This document shows, one piece after another, positions 14,829 to 22,651 of a stretch of 39,271 nucleotides of DNA. The stretch lies in IMG/VR virus record IMGVR_UViG_3300023080_000001, positions 1-39,271 of that record. One strand, written 5' to 3'. The notes under the pieces were generated by a model, which was not told the DNA's origin, ran no database searches, and worked only from the letters and a program-made list of their open reading frames with translations. The DNA is from a virus. The position numbers were made by a program, and so were the translations under genes. The stretch's first letter is position 1. Each line of letters starts with the position of its first letter.

Positions 14829-15175
14829 GTGGCGTAACGTACCACGGGGAATACCCGCTAGGTGTCGAGGATGAGGACGGTAATCCGTTCATCGTCCAGC
14901 ACGGGTACACCTTCGTGAAGGGCGGCAAGTCGGTGTCTGTCACCGACAAGGCGTTGCTGGCGAAGTTCCAGGGCAACCGTTTTTTCAAGACGGAAGGCTC
15001 TGACAAAGAGGACGTGGAACAGGGTAAGGATGAGGCCGAACAAGCCGAACTCGTTACCCTGCAAACGTACCTCGCTGACGAGGGTGTGCCGTTCCATCGG
15101 AACACCGGCGTTGGGAAACTGCGTGAGATGAAAGAGGCTCACGAGAAGGCCATCGCTTTGGCGCAGGCCGACTAA
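14825..15175 (+). CDS. Unknown head-module protein (116 aa)
   Basis: A soluble protein with an N-terminal beta half and an acidic helical half (KEDVEQGKDEAEQAELVTLQ). The pattern near the start (GVEDEDGNPFIVQHGYTFVKGGKSV) resembles small phage head proteins, but I cannot name the family. It is coupled on both sides (ATGA upstream, TAATG downstream). Confidence 0.7.
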   Translation: MSGVTYHGEYPLGVEDEDGNPFIVQHGYTFVKGGKSVSVTDKALLAKFQGNRFFKTEGSDKEDVEQGKDEAEQAELVTLQTYLADEGVPFHRNTGVGKLREMKEAHEKAIALAQAD

Positions 15176-15825
15176 TGGCGACGACGGCGCGAGCGATCAT
15201 TAACCTGGCCCTGAAAAAGCTGGGGGTGCTACGTGCCGGTGGGGAGGCGTCTGCTGCTGATGCGGCGGACGCCCTCTCTGCGCTGCTGTCGTTCTACAGC
15301 GAGAAAATCGAGGGTGGCGCGTTCGGTCGGGTGTGCATGATCCCGGTACTTAAGCCAGGTGAACTGACAGCCGGATCGAATATGCACCTCAACGTGCTGA
15401 CCGATGAGGAAGTGAATATCGAACTCCCCGCCACGGTGCCGTATGGCTACTGGCGGACGTGGATGCGGGGGCGTGATTACGGCTGGGGTCTGAATATCCC
15501 GCTGGGTGGCGACACCGGACAGAACGTGCCGCGAGACAAGTCCGTAGTGCGGATTACGGATCAGTTCGGGCCGGGGCGAGCGACATATGTGTACGACGCT
15601 CCTGTGCAGCGCTGGATGCGCGTGGACCTGCTGTCGTTGACCGATGAGGCACCGTTGAGCGCGCGTAATCCTGACGGTCTGGCGTCGGTTCTGGCGACCC
15701 GGATAGTGGACCAGTTTGGCGACACGTTGCTATCGCCGTTCACGCTGAAATCGGCTAATACATATTTGACCGCCCTCGTGACAAACTATGGCAGCGGGTG
15801 CGACGCGGATACATACGAATGGTAA
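15175..15825 (+). CDS. P22 gp4-like head-completion/tail accessory protein
   Basis: The protein of 216 residues fits the P22 gp4 group, which attaches below the portal and starts tail assembly. The start (ARAIINLALKKLGVLRAGGEASAADAADALSALL, around residues 5-40) is typical: a helical bundle that begins with an ALKKLGV motif. The order portal, scaffold, capsid, gp4 is as in P22. Its stop overlaps the tail-fibre start (TAATG). Confidence 0.85.
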   Translation: MATTARAIINLALKKLGVLRAGGEASAADAADALSALLSFYSEKIEGGAFGRVCMIPVLKPGELTAGSNMHLNVLTDEEVNIELPATVPYGYWRTWMRGRDYGWGLNIPLGGDTGQNVPRDKSVVRITDQFGPGRATYVYDAPVQRWMRVDLLSLTDEAPLSARNPDGLASVLATRIVDQFGDTLLSPFTLKSANTYLTALVTNYGSGCDADTYEW

Positions 15826-18176
15826 TGATCACACTGCCCGGCGACGGTAACGTAGATATCGTATTGCCGCGCAACGAAGGGCCTCCGGGTCCACAGGGAG
15901 ACCCCGGCCCTCCTGGGCCTGCCAGCCCCGGCAGCACAGACGTTCGCAGTATCGAGTACTACGGCGGGGTTGGGGACGGCACGACGAACAACACGACTGC
16001 GTTTGTTGCGGCGGATGCGTCGGGCAGGGCCACATACGTCCCTCCGGGTGTTTTTGTCGTGAATGCGCTCCCCACCGGGAAGTATTACGGCGAAGGCCGG
16101 ATTAGTGTTGGCGGCGTCGAGACGTTTTTGTCGTCAACGCCCCAGGTCGTTAACACCGCAGATGGATACACGCCGGTTTCGATAGGTGTGAAAGCCGGAT
16201 CGAATATGACGGTGAACGCGCGGGCGAATGTCGCCCTTGGGTATCTGTCGCAGCAATTGAATGTGAACGGCGACCGAAACACAGCGACGGGATATTTGAG
16301 TCTGGCGCGAGCCACGTCTCCGTTTGGATGCGAGGCCTACGGTGCGTCGGCGATGAGCGAATCCACATACGGGGATCGCGTTACGACCGTAGGGTCTACC
16401 GCCGCGAAATGGTCAGGATGCAGCGATCCTGTGGCAAGGGCACATGATTATTTCATAGCCGACGATCCTAACAGGAGCGCGCGGTGGCCTTTAGGCGGCG
16501 CGGACGGCGGGTGGCGGTCTGTAGTGGGGCCGCTGGGCGGCCCTTCTATGATCATCGCGCAAAGCAACGATGATAATTACCAGAATGTGTATGTGGGCCG
16601 CGACTCCGGTGACCACGCAGTTGTCGGCACCCGAAATACGGTAGTTGGAACCCATGCGTTTGAGGGCTGGGCCGCTAGTTATGTGACGGCCATCGGATGG
16701 GGCGCGCTACAATATCAGCTTGTAGATGGTTTCGGGACGGCGGTCGGTGCCGCTGCCCTGTACTCCCTGCATACGGGCATAAATAACGTTGCAGTGGGAT
16801 CGTACTCGGCAACAAATTTGGTTCACGGATATAGCAATGCGTTCTTGGGTGCTCGTTCCGGTTATTCATTAACGGGCGGGTCAACGTTAAAGGTCACAGC
16901 AGAGGCGAACGCCTATTTCAACACGTTTATCGGGTGCCAAGCGGGTCAAGAGGCGATTACCGCCATACGAACGACACTGGTTGGCGGAAATGCAGCGTCC
17001 GAACTTACGTCTGTTTCTGACAGCGCTGTCGTAGGATATCGTGCACTTAACGGTGTTTTGTCCGTTTCTCACGCCTCTGTGCTAGGCTACAGAGCCGCAG
17101 ATAGTATTCCTAACGGACTTGATAACATTGTCGCGATTGGGTTTGGTAGTCAGGTATCCGCCTCTAATACAGGCAAGATCGGATGGTCGCTCACAGATCA
17201 AACGCTTTCGGGTAGAGCGTACTCTAGCCAGTCGTATTCCACGATTAGTAACGCAGCGGGCGTAACGTACACTACGGCTCAAATGCTGAACGGCATGATT
17301 GTTCGTTCCGGCACTACAGGGCCGTTTAGCGATACGACACCCACGGCATCCGCCATCGTTTCGGCGATTCCAGGGTGTGAGATCGGTACGACATTTACTG
17401 TGTGGATCGCCAACGATGGCGACGACACACTGACAATCGTTGCTGGTTCTGGCGTGTCGCTTCTTAGAACCACGTCTATCCCATCTGGTTACAATCGTCG
17501 CTACGTTGGTCGTGTTACAAACGTGACGACTCCCGCAGTCGCCGTTGTCGGTCAGGAAGTGAGTGCAGCATCGGGATCGTTCAACACACTGTACCTTAAC
17601 GGCGGCACAAGCCTACCTCTGACGACCGAACGCACGACTTCATCGTACCATGTGATAATGAAGCGCGCCGGTTCAGAGTTGGGCGGTCTGCAACTAAACA
17701 CCGCCACGGCGCTACTAGTCGGTCTCGGCGGAAATCTGCCCGGTCTGGCTATCGCGGCCACTTCAAGCGGCGCACCAACAACGTTGTGGGTAGCGGACAC
17801 GGGTACGTTCCGCCCGATTCTGGACAATGCAGACGATTTGGGTCTGATCACCCGGCGAGTCCGAAAAGCGTTTGTATCAACCATTGTTACCGGCGTCAGG
17901 GTTGTTACGGCGGCTGGAGCGGTGACTGTAACCGATACAGACAGCATTGTCGTGATCAACAAGACAATCGGCGCGGCAACGGCTGTAAACCTGAATTCCT
18001 CCCCCGTTCTTGGTCAGCAGGTCAGGATCAAAGACGGGAAAGGTGACGCCGCGACAAACAATATAACTATTTCGCCAGCGTCAGGAACAATTGATGGTGC
18101 TGCATCAAGCGTTATCAATACAAACTACGGCGCGAAGATGCTGGTTTATAACGGAACCGAATGGAGTGTGATATGA
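15825..18176 (+). CDS. Tail fibre with collagen-like and YadA-like repeats
   Basis: A trimeric fibre of about 783 residues. Near residue 20 is a collagen-like stretch (GPPGPQGDPGPPGP), followed by a tailspike-type linker (YYGGVGDGTTNNTTAF, about residues 45-60). The long middle has repeated pieces such as NTVVGTHAF, AIGWGAL, NNVAVGSYS and NAFLGARSGYS, the left-handed YadA-type beta-roll found in trimeric adhesins. The end (LGQQVRIKDGKGDA, NITISPASG) is a common phage-fibre C-terminus. Start is ATG 15825 (TAATG); another ATG lies six bases upstream. Its location, between the gp4-like and gp10-like genes, is unusual for a P22-type phage. Base use looks a little more AT-rich than in the neighbours. 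Confidence 0.8.
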   Translation: MITLPGDGNVDIVLPRNEGPPGPQGDPGPPGPASPGSTDVRSIEYYGGVGDGTTNNTTAFVAADASGRATYVPPGVFVVNALPTGKYYGEGRISVGGVETFLSSTPQVVNTADGYTPVSIGVKAGSNMTVNARANVALGYLSQQLNVNGDRNTATGYLSLARATSPFGCEAYGASAMSESTYGDRVTTVGSTAAKWSGCSDPVARAHDYFIADDPNRSARWPLGGADGGWRSVVGPLGGPSMIIAQSNDDNYQNVYVGRDSGDHAVVGTRNTVVGTHAFEGWAASYVTAIGWGALQYQLVDGFGTAVGAAALYSLHTGINNVAVGSYSATNLVHGYSNAFLGARSGYSLTGGSTLKVTAEANAYFNTFIGCQAGQEAITAIRTTLVGGNAASELTSVSDSAVVGYRALNGVLSVSHASVLGYRAADSIPNGLDNIVAIGFGSQVSASNTGKIGWSLTDQTLSGRAYSSQSYSTISNAAGVTYTTAQMLNGMIVRSGTTGPFSDTTPTASAIVSAIPGCEIGTTFTVWIANDGDDTLTIVAGSGVSLLRTTSIPSGYNRRYVGRVTNVTTPAVAVVGQEVSAASGSFNTLYLNGGTSLPLTTERTTSSYHVIMKRAGSELGGLQLNTATALLVGLGGNLPGLAIAATSSGAPTTLWVADTGTFRPILDNADDLGLITRRVRKAFVSTIVTGVRVVTAAGAVTVTDTDSIVVINKTIGAATAVNLNSSPVLGQQVRIKDGKGDAATNNITISPASGTIDGAASSVINTNYGAKMLVYNGTEWSVI

Positions 18177-18235
18177 ACGACGAAGACGACTTCGACCCCG
18201 ACGAGGGTTCCGATAGCTACATCAAGGAGTACTAG
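18173..18235 (+). CDS. Acidic micro-protein (20 aa)
   Basis: Starts in the stop of the tail fibre (ATGA) and ends three bases before the next gene. Sequence is very acidic (10 of 20 residues Asp or Glu). Its last codons contain the AAGGAG that serves as ribosome site for the next gene, so it may simply be a coupling leader, or a chaperone-like peptide. Coding is not certain. Confidence 0.4.
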   Translation: MNDEDDFDPDEGSDSYIKEY

Positions 18236-18237
18236 CC

Positions 18238-18873
18238 ATGCCTGGACCTTATAACGCGGGGCAATCCCCTACACGGGTCGTTCTGGTTCAGCCTGACAAT
18301 ACCGACTACATCGCGGGCGGCGCTGGCGCACCGGCCTCGAAAGCGCAAATTGTCGGGAACGATGGCATCACTAACGCCGTTGTGGCCAGCACGACAGACG
18401 GAAGCGGAAACACCAATCCAAGCGTTCACACCGTCGCCAAAGTTAGCCTATTCAACGGAACGTCGTGGGACAGGGGGCGCAGCATTGATGCGGTGGCAGC
18501 TGGCACGGGCATGGGCGTGATATCTACGGCTATAGCGCCTCATTCGGCTGCGTCAGGTGCGCTTGCTTCGTCCGCCACGTCCGTCGTTGCCTCTTCGCTG
18601 ATTCTTAAGGCCAGCGCCGGTAACCTGTACGGCTTCAACGTCGTGTCGGGTGCGTCGGCTGGTTACCTGCTGATCTACGATTCGGCGACCGTTCCTGCTG
18701 ACGGCGCTACGACCCCGAAACGGGCGTATGTGATCGCTGCAAACGCCTCTATGTCGGTATCGTTCGAAATCCCGCGCCGGTTCGCGTCGGGTATCGTGCT
18801 GGTGTTTTCGACCACAGGACCGTTCCTGAAAACTGCATCCCCGACAGCGTTCCTCTCTGGAGAATTTGTGTAG
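18238..18873 (+). CDS. Unknown virion-module protein (211 aa)
   Basis: A Gly/Ala/Ser-rich, beta-rich protein with no transmembrane segment; the second half (SAGNLYGFNVVSGASAGYL) has the composition of tail or head-surface proteins. A strong ribosome site (AAGGAG) lies seven bases upstream. It is coupled to the next gene (TAGTG overlap). A structural role fits the context only. Confidence 0.7.
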   Translation: MPGPYNAGQSPTRVVLVQPDNTDYIAGGAGAPASKAQIVGNDGITNAVVASTTDGSGNTNPSVHTVAKVSLFNGTSWDRGRSIDAVAAGTGMGVISTAIAPHSAASGALASSATSVVASSLILKASAGNLYGFNVVSGASAGYLLIYDSATVPADGATTPKRAYVIAANASMSVSFEIPRRFASGIVLVFSTTGPFLKTASPTAFLSGEFV

Positions 18874-19286
18874 TGGGCGACGTTTACACAGGGCTGATCC
18901 CCACAGCTGGCACGACCACGCCCCCCGTTATCCAGGAATCGGGTGTAATCGGCGCGGATATGCAGTACGCCCGTGCGGACCATACCCACGCCTCAAACCT
19001 GCGTCGTGGTCGGCAACAGTGCGCGACGGACGGCTCTCTGACGTGGGTATTCGATCCGCCGTTCGCACCGGGCGTCGTGCCTCGGATTAACGCTCTGGCT
19101 GAAACTGGCGTCGGCGTAACGGACGTGGTGAACATACAGGTCGAGGGAACGCCGACGAATACTCAGGCGGTTCTCAGGGTAACGCGGACTAGCCGGTCTG
19201 TGGTGGCGCTGATCGGACTCACGATCTTGTCTATTCCGGGGTCTGTCGGCGCGACGTGGGTTCACATGAGCGCGGCATCCAGTTAA
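18873..19286 (+). CDS. Unknown virion-module protein (137 aa)
   Basis: The start is GTG 18873, sharing one base with the previous stop. The first 40 residues have the ADHTHAS motif typical of phage fibre and tail proteins, and the rest is beta-rich. Its stop overlaps the gp10-like start (TAATG). Probably a small tail or fibre component. Confidence 0.65.
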   Translation: MGDVYTGLIPTAGTTTPPVIQESGVIGADMQYARADHTHASNLRRGRQQCATDGSLTWVFDPPFAPGVVPRINALAETGVGVTDVVNIQVEGTPTNTQAVLRVTRTSRSVVALIGLTILSIPGSVGATWVHMSAASS

Positions 19287-20659
19287 TGCCTGAAATCCCG
19301 CTCGGCACATCCAGCAAAAACCGCCGCACGACGTGGACACCTAATGTCCGGTCGGTGAATATGCTTGTCGAGCAATCGGTGACGAACCGGTTCAACGGGG
19401 TCGATCATATCCAGCGCCCCGGTCTGGTTCGGTTTTCGACGGTGGGTAGCGGGCCGATCCGGGGTGTATTCAGGCAGGCGGGCACGTTTGACGGCGATTT
19501 CGTGGTTGTGTCTGGCGAAGACTTGTTTCGGATCGACATGAGCGGCTCAGAGACGCTGCTGGGCGGCGTTCCGGGGGTTCTGCGTACATCGACAGCCGCG
19601 ACCCTGACGCGGGTTATCGTGGCGTCTGACGGGCTGGCATACAGCACGACGGGCGGTGCGGTTACTGAGATCGTCATGCCTGACTCGCGTCCCGTTTCCA
19701 GCGTGGCGCAGCTGAACGGGTATTTCGTGCTGACTGAACTAGGGTCGGCGCGGTTCTACTGGATTGCGCCGGGTGAAACGGACCCTGACGGACTGAGCTT
19801 CGCTACCACGGAATCGTCGCCGGGGGACATCCTCAAGGTCGAACGGGTCGGGGACGAACTGTGGTTTTTCAAGGAGGAGGGGATCGAGGTCTGGATTCCG
19901 ACTGGCGAGGCCGATCTGCCGTTTCAGCGTGTGCCAGGCCGTAACTACGACAAGGGGTGCCGTAACAGGGACTCGATCTGCCGTTTCGATAACTCGGTGG
20001 CGTGGGTAGGTAACGACGGACTGGTTTATCGCGCTGCCGAGTCGCCGCAACGGTTCTCGGATAACTCGCTTGAGGAGCAGATCAGGAAGTCGGATGCGGC
20101 GTCGCTCAGGGCGTGGTCGTTCGCGAACGACGGACATACGTTGTACTGCCTGACGACGAACCTGGGGACGTGGGCGTTTGATGCACTGTCGTCTCAGTGG
20201 AGCGAGTTTCAGTCGCACGACCGTCCGTTCTGGCGCGCGCACGTCGGAGACACGGGGGATACGTTCGTCGTGGCCGGTGACGACGAACTAGGCGTGGTTT
20301 ACCGGCTGGACGCGGACGCATCGAACGACGATGGCGCTCCGATGACACGGATCGTCACGGGCGGGGTTCCGGTTGTGGGACAGCCGGAACGGTGCGACTC
20401 GTTTTCGTTGTACGCGACCACAGGGACGGCGGTTGACCCGGAACTGTACGCGAAAGTCCGTATCAGCTGGTCCGACGACATGGAGACGTATGCCGACTGG
20501 CAGGATGTTTCGATTGGTCGCCAAGGTAACTACTGGCGTCCGGTTCGGATAAACCGGCTGGGATCGATGCGTTATCCGGGGCGTCTGTTTCAGGTGAAGG
20601 TGACGGACGATGTAGTCGTGACCGTATCGGCTGCTGCGTATAACGAGCCGTCACGATGA
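19286..20659 (+). CDS. P22 gp10-like tail hub / packaged-DNA stabilisation protein
   Basis: In P22 gp10 forms the tail hub that closes the DNA channel after packaging. The protein of 457 residues has the family look: an N-terminal NMLVEQSVTNRFNGVDH, QRPGLVRF, GVFRQAGTFDG, and repeated beta strands such as GDELWFFKEEGIEVW. I use ATG 19286 (TAATG) since a longer start at 19256 would overlap the previous gene. It stops in an overlap with the next ATG (ATGA). Confidence 0.88.
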   Translation: MPEIPLGTSSKNRRTTWTPNVRSVNMLVEQSVTNRFNGVDHIQRPGLVRFSTVGSGPIRGVFRQAGTFDGDFVVVSGEDLFRIDMSGSETLLGGVPGVLRTSTAATLTRVIVASDGLAYSTTGGAVTEIVMPDSRPVSSVAQLNGYFVLTELGSARFYWIAPGETDPDGLSFATTESSPGDILKVERVGDELWFFKEEGIEVWIPTGEADLPFQRVPGRNYDKGCRNRDSICRFDNSVAWVGNDGLVYRAAESPQRFSDNSLEEQIRKSDAASLRAWSFANDGHTLYCLTTNLGTWAFDALSSQWSEFQSHDRPFWRAHVGDTGDTFVVAGDDELGVVYRLDADASNDDGAPMTRIVTGGVPVVGQPERCDSFSLYATTGTAVDPELYAKVRISWSDDMETYADWQDVSIGRQGNYWRPVRINRLGSMRYPGRLFQVKVTDDVVVTVSAAAYNEPSR

Positions 20660-21408
20660 AGTTGACGCTCCCGAAACTACAGTTGCGGCTGCCGATTGTG
20701 GACAAGTCGGGCTGTCCGACTGACACGTTCCACAGGTATATGAACGTTGATTTCGCGAACCCGATTGTCAGGAACGCGGCTGACGTGGCTGCGCAACTGG
20801 TGCTGATACAGCAGGCGCAGGCAGATATTATTGCCACTCAAGAGCAGATTATCCGGGTGCTTACAGGGCAAGAGAACTTCACAGCGTTGCTGGTTAATAA
20901 CCAGAACGTGCGACCGTTCCTTGATAAGACCGATGGTGACGCGATTATTGATTCGTCGGCGTTCGCTGCTGGTGTCGTGAATACTGGCGCGATTGCAGCG
21001 GGGGCGATCACGACTCCACATTCTGCCGTGACGTTTGGCGTTATCGACGGTAAAGTCGCCGGGAATCTTATCGTGCAGACGTTGAGTGTTACGACGATTG
21101 CCGGTGATATTGTTGATATCTTGGGGACCGTAAGTATTTCGTCTCTAGGTAACGGCGCTACTCTTGGGGGGTCTCTGGCTAGGGGTGTACTGTATATCTA
21201 TCGTGACGGAACCGCACTGACATTGAGCGAGGTTGGAAACGTAATTAATGACGTGGCGGTTCGTGTTAACGCGCCTATTGCGTTTACGGATATACCGGGC
21301 GCTGGTACATTCACTTATACAATCCAAAGCGTACTATCAACTGTCGTTGACGTTGACACATACGACATAAGTTTTCGATATATGTCAGCTACGGTGTCTC
21401 AACGATGA
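20656..21408 (+). CDS. Probable tail needle/fibre-type protein
   Basis: The start (KLQLRLPIVDKSGCPTDTFHRYMN, motif PIVDKSGCPT) is that of phage tail-fibre-like proteins. A coiled-coil stretch (VAAQLVLIQQAQADIIATQ, residues 44-62) and a beta-rich end follow, compatible with a trimeric needle or short fibre. In P22 the needle gene (gp26) follows gp10, which fits the order here. The identification as needle is inferred from position. Confidence 0.6.
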   Translation: MKLTLPKLQLRLPIVDKSGCPTDTFHRYMNVDFANPIVRNAADVAAQLVLIQQAQADIIATQEQIIRVLTGQENFTALLVNNQNVRPFLDKTDGDAIIDSSAFAAGVVNTGAIAAGAITTPHSAVTFGVIDGKVAGNLIVQTLSVTTIAGDIVDILGTVSISSLGNGATLGGSLARGVLYIYRDGTALTLSEVGNVINDVAVRVNAPIAFTDIPGAGTFTYTIQSVLSTVVDVDTYDISFRYMSATVSQR

Positions 21409-21623
21409 TCTATATTGTCACGGACATGGCTGGAGCGATTTTACGCAGCGGTGTCGCCCCTGACGCATCGGCACAGGCAGGTGGGGGCGAAATAGCCTAC
21501 GAGGTCGAAGACGCAGAGGGTGGGTTTATCGACGACCGCGTTGTGACCGTGACGGGGGATGACGAATATGAAGGCGTCGATCCGTCAGAAACGGGTAAAT
21601 ATGGACGGCTTACACGACGATAG
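21405..21623 (+). CDS. Small tail-region protein (72 aa)
   Basis: An acidic beta-rich protein (ILRSGVAPDAS, GGGEIAYEVED) of a type often found beside tail-fibre genes, coupled to the previous gene (ATGA). Function unknown. Confidence 0.65.
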   Translation: MIYIVTDMAGAILRSGVAPDASAQAGGGEIAYEVEDAEGGFIDDRVVTVTGDDEYEGVDPSETGKYGRLTRR

Positions 21624-22065
21624 GTCGGCGTACTGGACGCCGATTTTAACACACCCCGACATTGAGCCGAGGGTTCTCGCGGGGCTTGGGAGTGTAGATG
21701 ACTTCGTTTGGTGGCTTGATCGTCCTGAAACGCACGAGGAACGCGCCCCAGGTGGCGGATTTGTATTCGTGGACAAAGGCCAGGATCAGGAAGTACACGT
21801 CGCGTTCCTACCAGAACATTGGGGGCGTTCGGTCGCCGATTCGTTTCGACGGGTATTCGCGCGAAAGATGCGAGAAGGCAGGACGATTCTGGCCCGCGAA
21901 CAAGAGGGCGAATGGCGGACACGACCACCGAAATCTCACGGTTGGGAACTTGCCGGGGGGTGGGAGCCGTCGATCCTGCCCCGACGAACTAGACTGTGGC
22001 GTTTGACACCGGATGCGTGGTATCGTTCAAGAGTAGGCAGGGCGACAGATGAGTTTCATAACTGA
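21568..22065 (+). CDS. GNAT-like/assembly protein of the DUF2824 position
   Basis: A 165-residue protein with GGGFVFVDKG, VHVAFLPEHWGRSVADSFRRVF, a pattern like the acetyl-CoA fold of GNAT proteins. P22-type phages carry a DUF2824/GNAT-like assembly protein (gp14) near this place, so it may be that. The start is uncertain: ATG 21568 has a GGGGA eight bases upstream, ATG 21601 would shorten it by 11 residues, and ATG 21559 would lengthen it by three. It overlaps the previous gene by 56 bases and the next by 17, unlike the rest of the operon. Confidence 0.6.
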   Translation: MKASIRQKRVNMDGLHDDRSAYWTPILTHPDIEPRVLAGLGSVDDFVWWLDRPETHEERAPGGGFVFVDKGQDQEVHVAFLPEHWGRSVADSFRRVFARKMREGRTILAREQEGEWRTRPPKSHGWELAGGWEPSILPRRTRLWRLTPDAWYRSRVGRATDEFHN

Positions 22066-22651
22066 CATTTTCTCGGCGAAGTCTGCGGCCAAGGGTCAGC
22101 AGCGCGCCGCCGATGCCGCGTCGCAGGCGTCAGCGTCGTCGCTGGCCGAGCAACGTCGCCAGTTTGATCAGTCGCGAGCCGACCAGCAGCCGTGGTTGCG
22201 AACGGGTACGTCGGCTCTGGATGCGCTGTCGAAACTGTACGGCCTGAATGGTCAGCAACAGAGTTTCGGCTCGTTCACGGCCTCTCCTGATTATCAGTTT
22301 CGCCAGAACGAACAGAACCGCGCACTCACAGCCCGTAACTCAGCGCTGGGGATTCAGGACAGTGGCGCGGCACAGAAAGCCGCCTTGAAATACAGCGGTG
22401 ATCTGGCGTCAGGCGAGTTTAACAACTACACGAACCGGCTGGCGGGATTGGCGGGCGTCGGACAGGCCGCTGCGAACACGAACGCGCAACTAGGCCAGAA
22501 TTATGCGGGCGCGGTTACGGGTATTAACCAGAACACGGCAGCGGCGCTTGGGTCGTCGTATATCAATCAGGGGAATATCTACGGGAACCTGTGGTCAAAC
22601 ATTGGCGGGCGCGCGGATCAGGCGGCGTCTATGTTCCTGGGTGGACGATGA
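22049..22651 (+). CDS. P22 gp7-like DNA-transfer/ejection protein
   Basis: A 200-residue Ala/Gln/Gly-rich protein (TDIFSAKSAAKGQQRAADAAS, then SRADQQPWLRTG, FTASPDYQFRQNEQNRAL). This is the pattern of the small ejection proteins of P22-type phages (gp7), which leave the virion with the DNA and help build a channel through the envelope. It is followed by two larger ejection genes, as in P22. The start overlaps the previous gene by 17 bases. Confidence 0.8.
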   Translation: MSFITDIFSAKSAAKGQQRAADAASQASASSLAEQRRQFDQSRADQQPWLRTGTSALDALSKLYGLNGQQQSFGSFTASPDYQFRQNEQNRALTARNSALGIQDSGAAQKAALKYSGDLASGEFNNYTNRLAGLAGVGQAAANTNAQLGQNYAGAVTGINQNTAAALGSSYINQGNIYGNLWSNIGGRADQAASMFLGGR

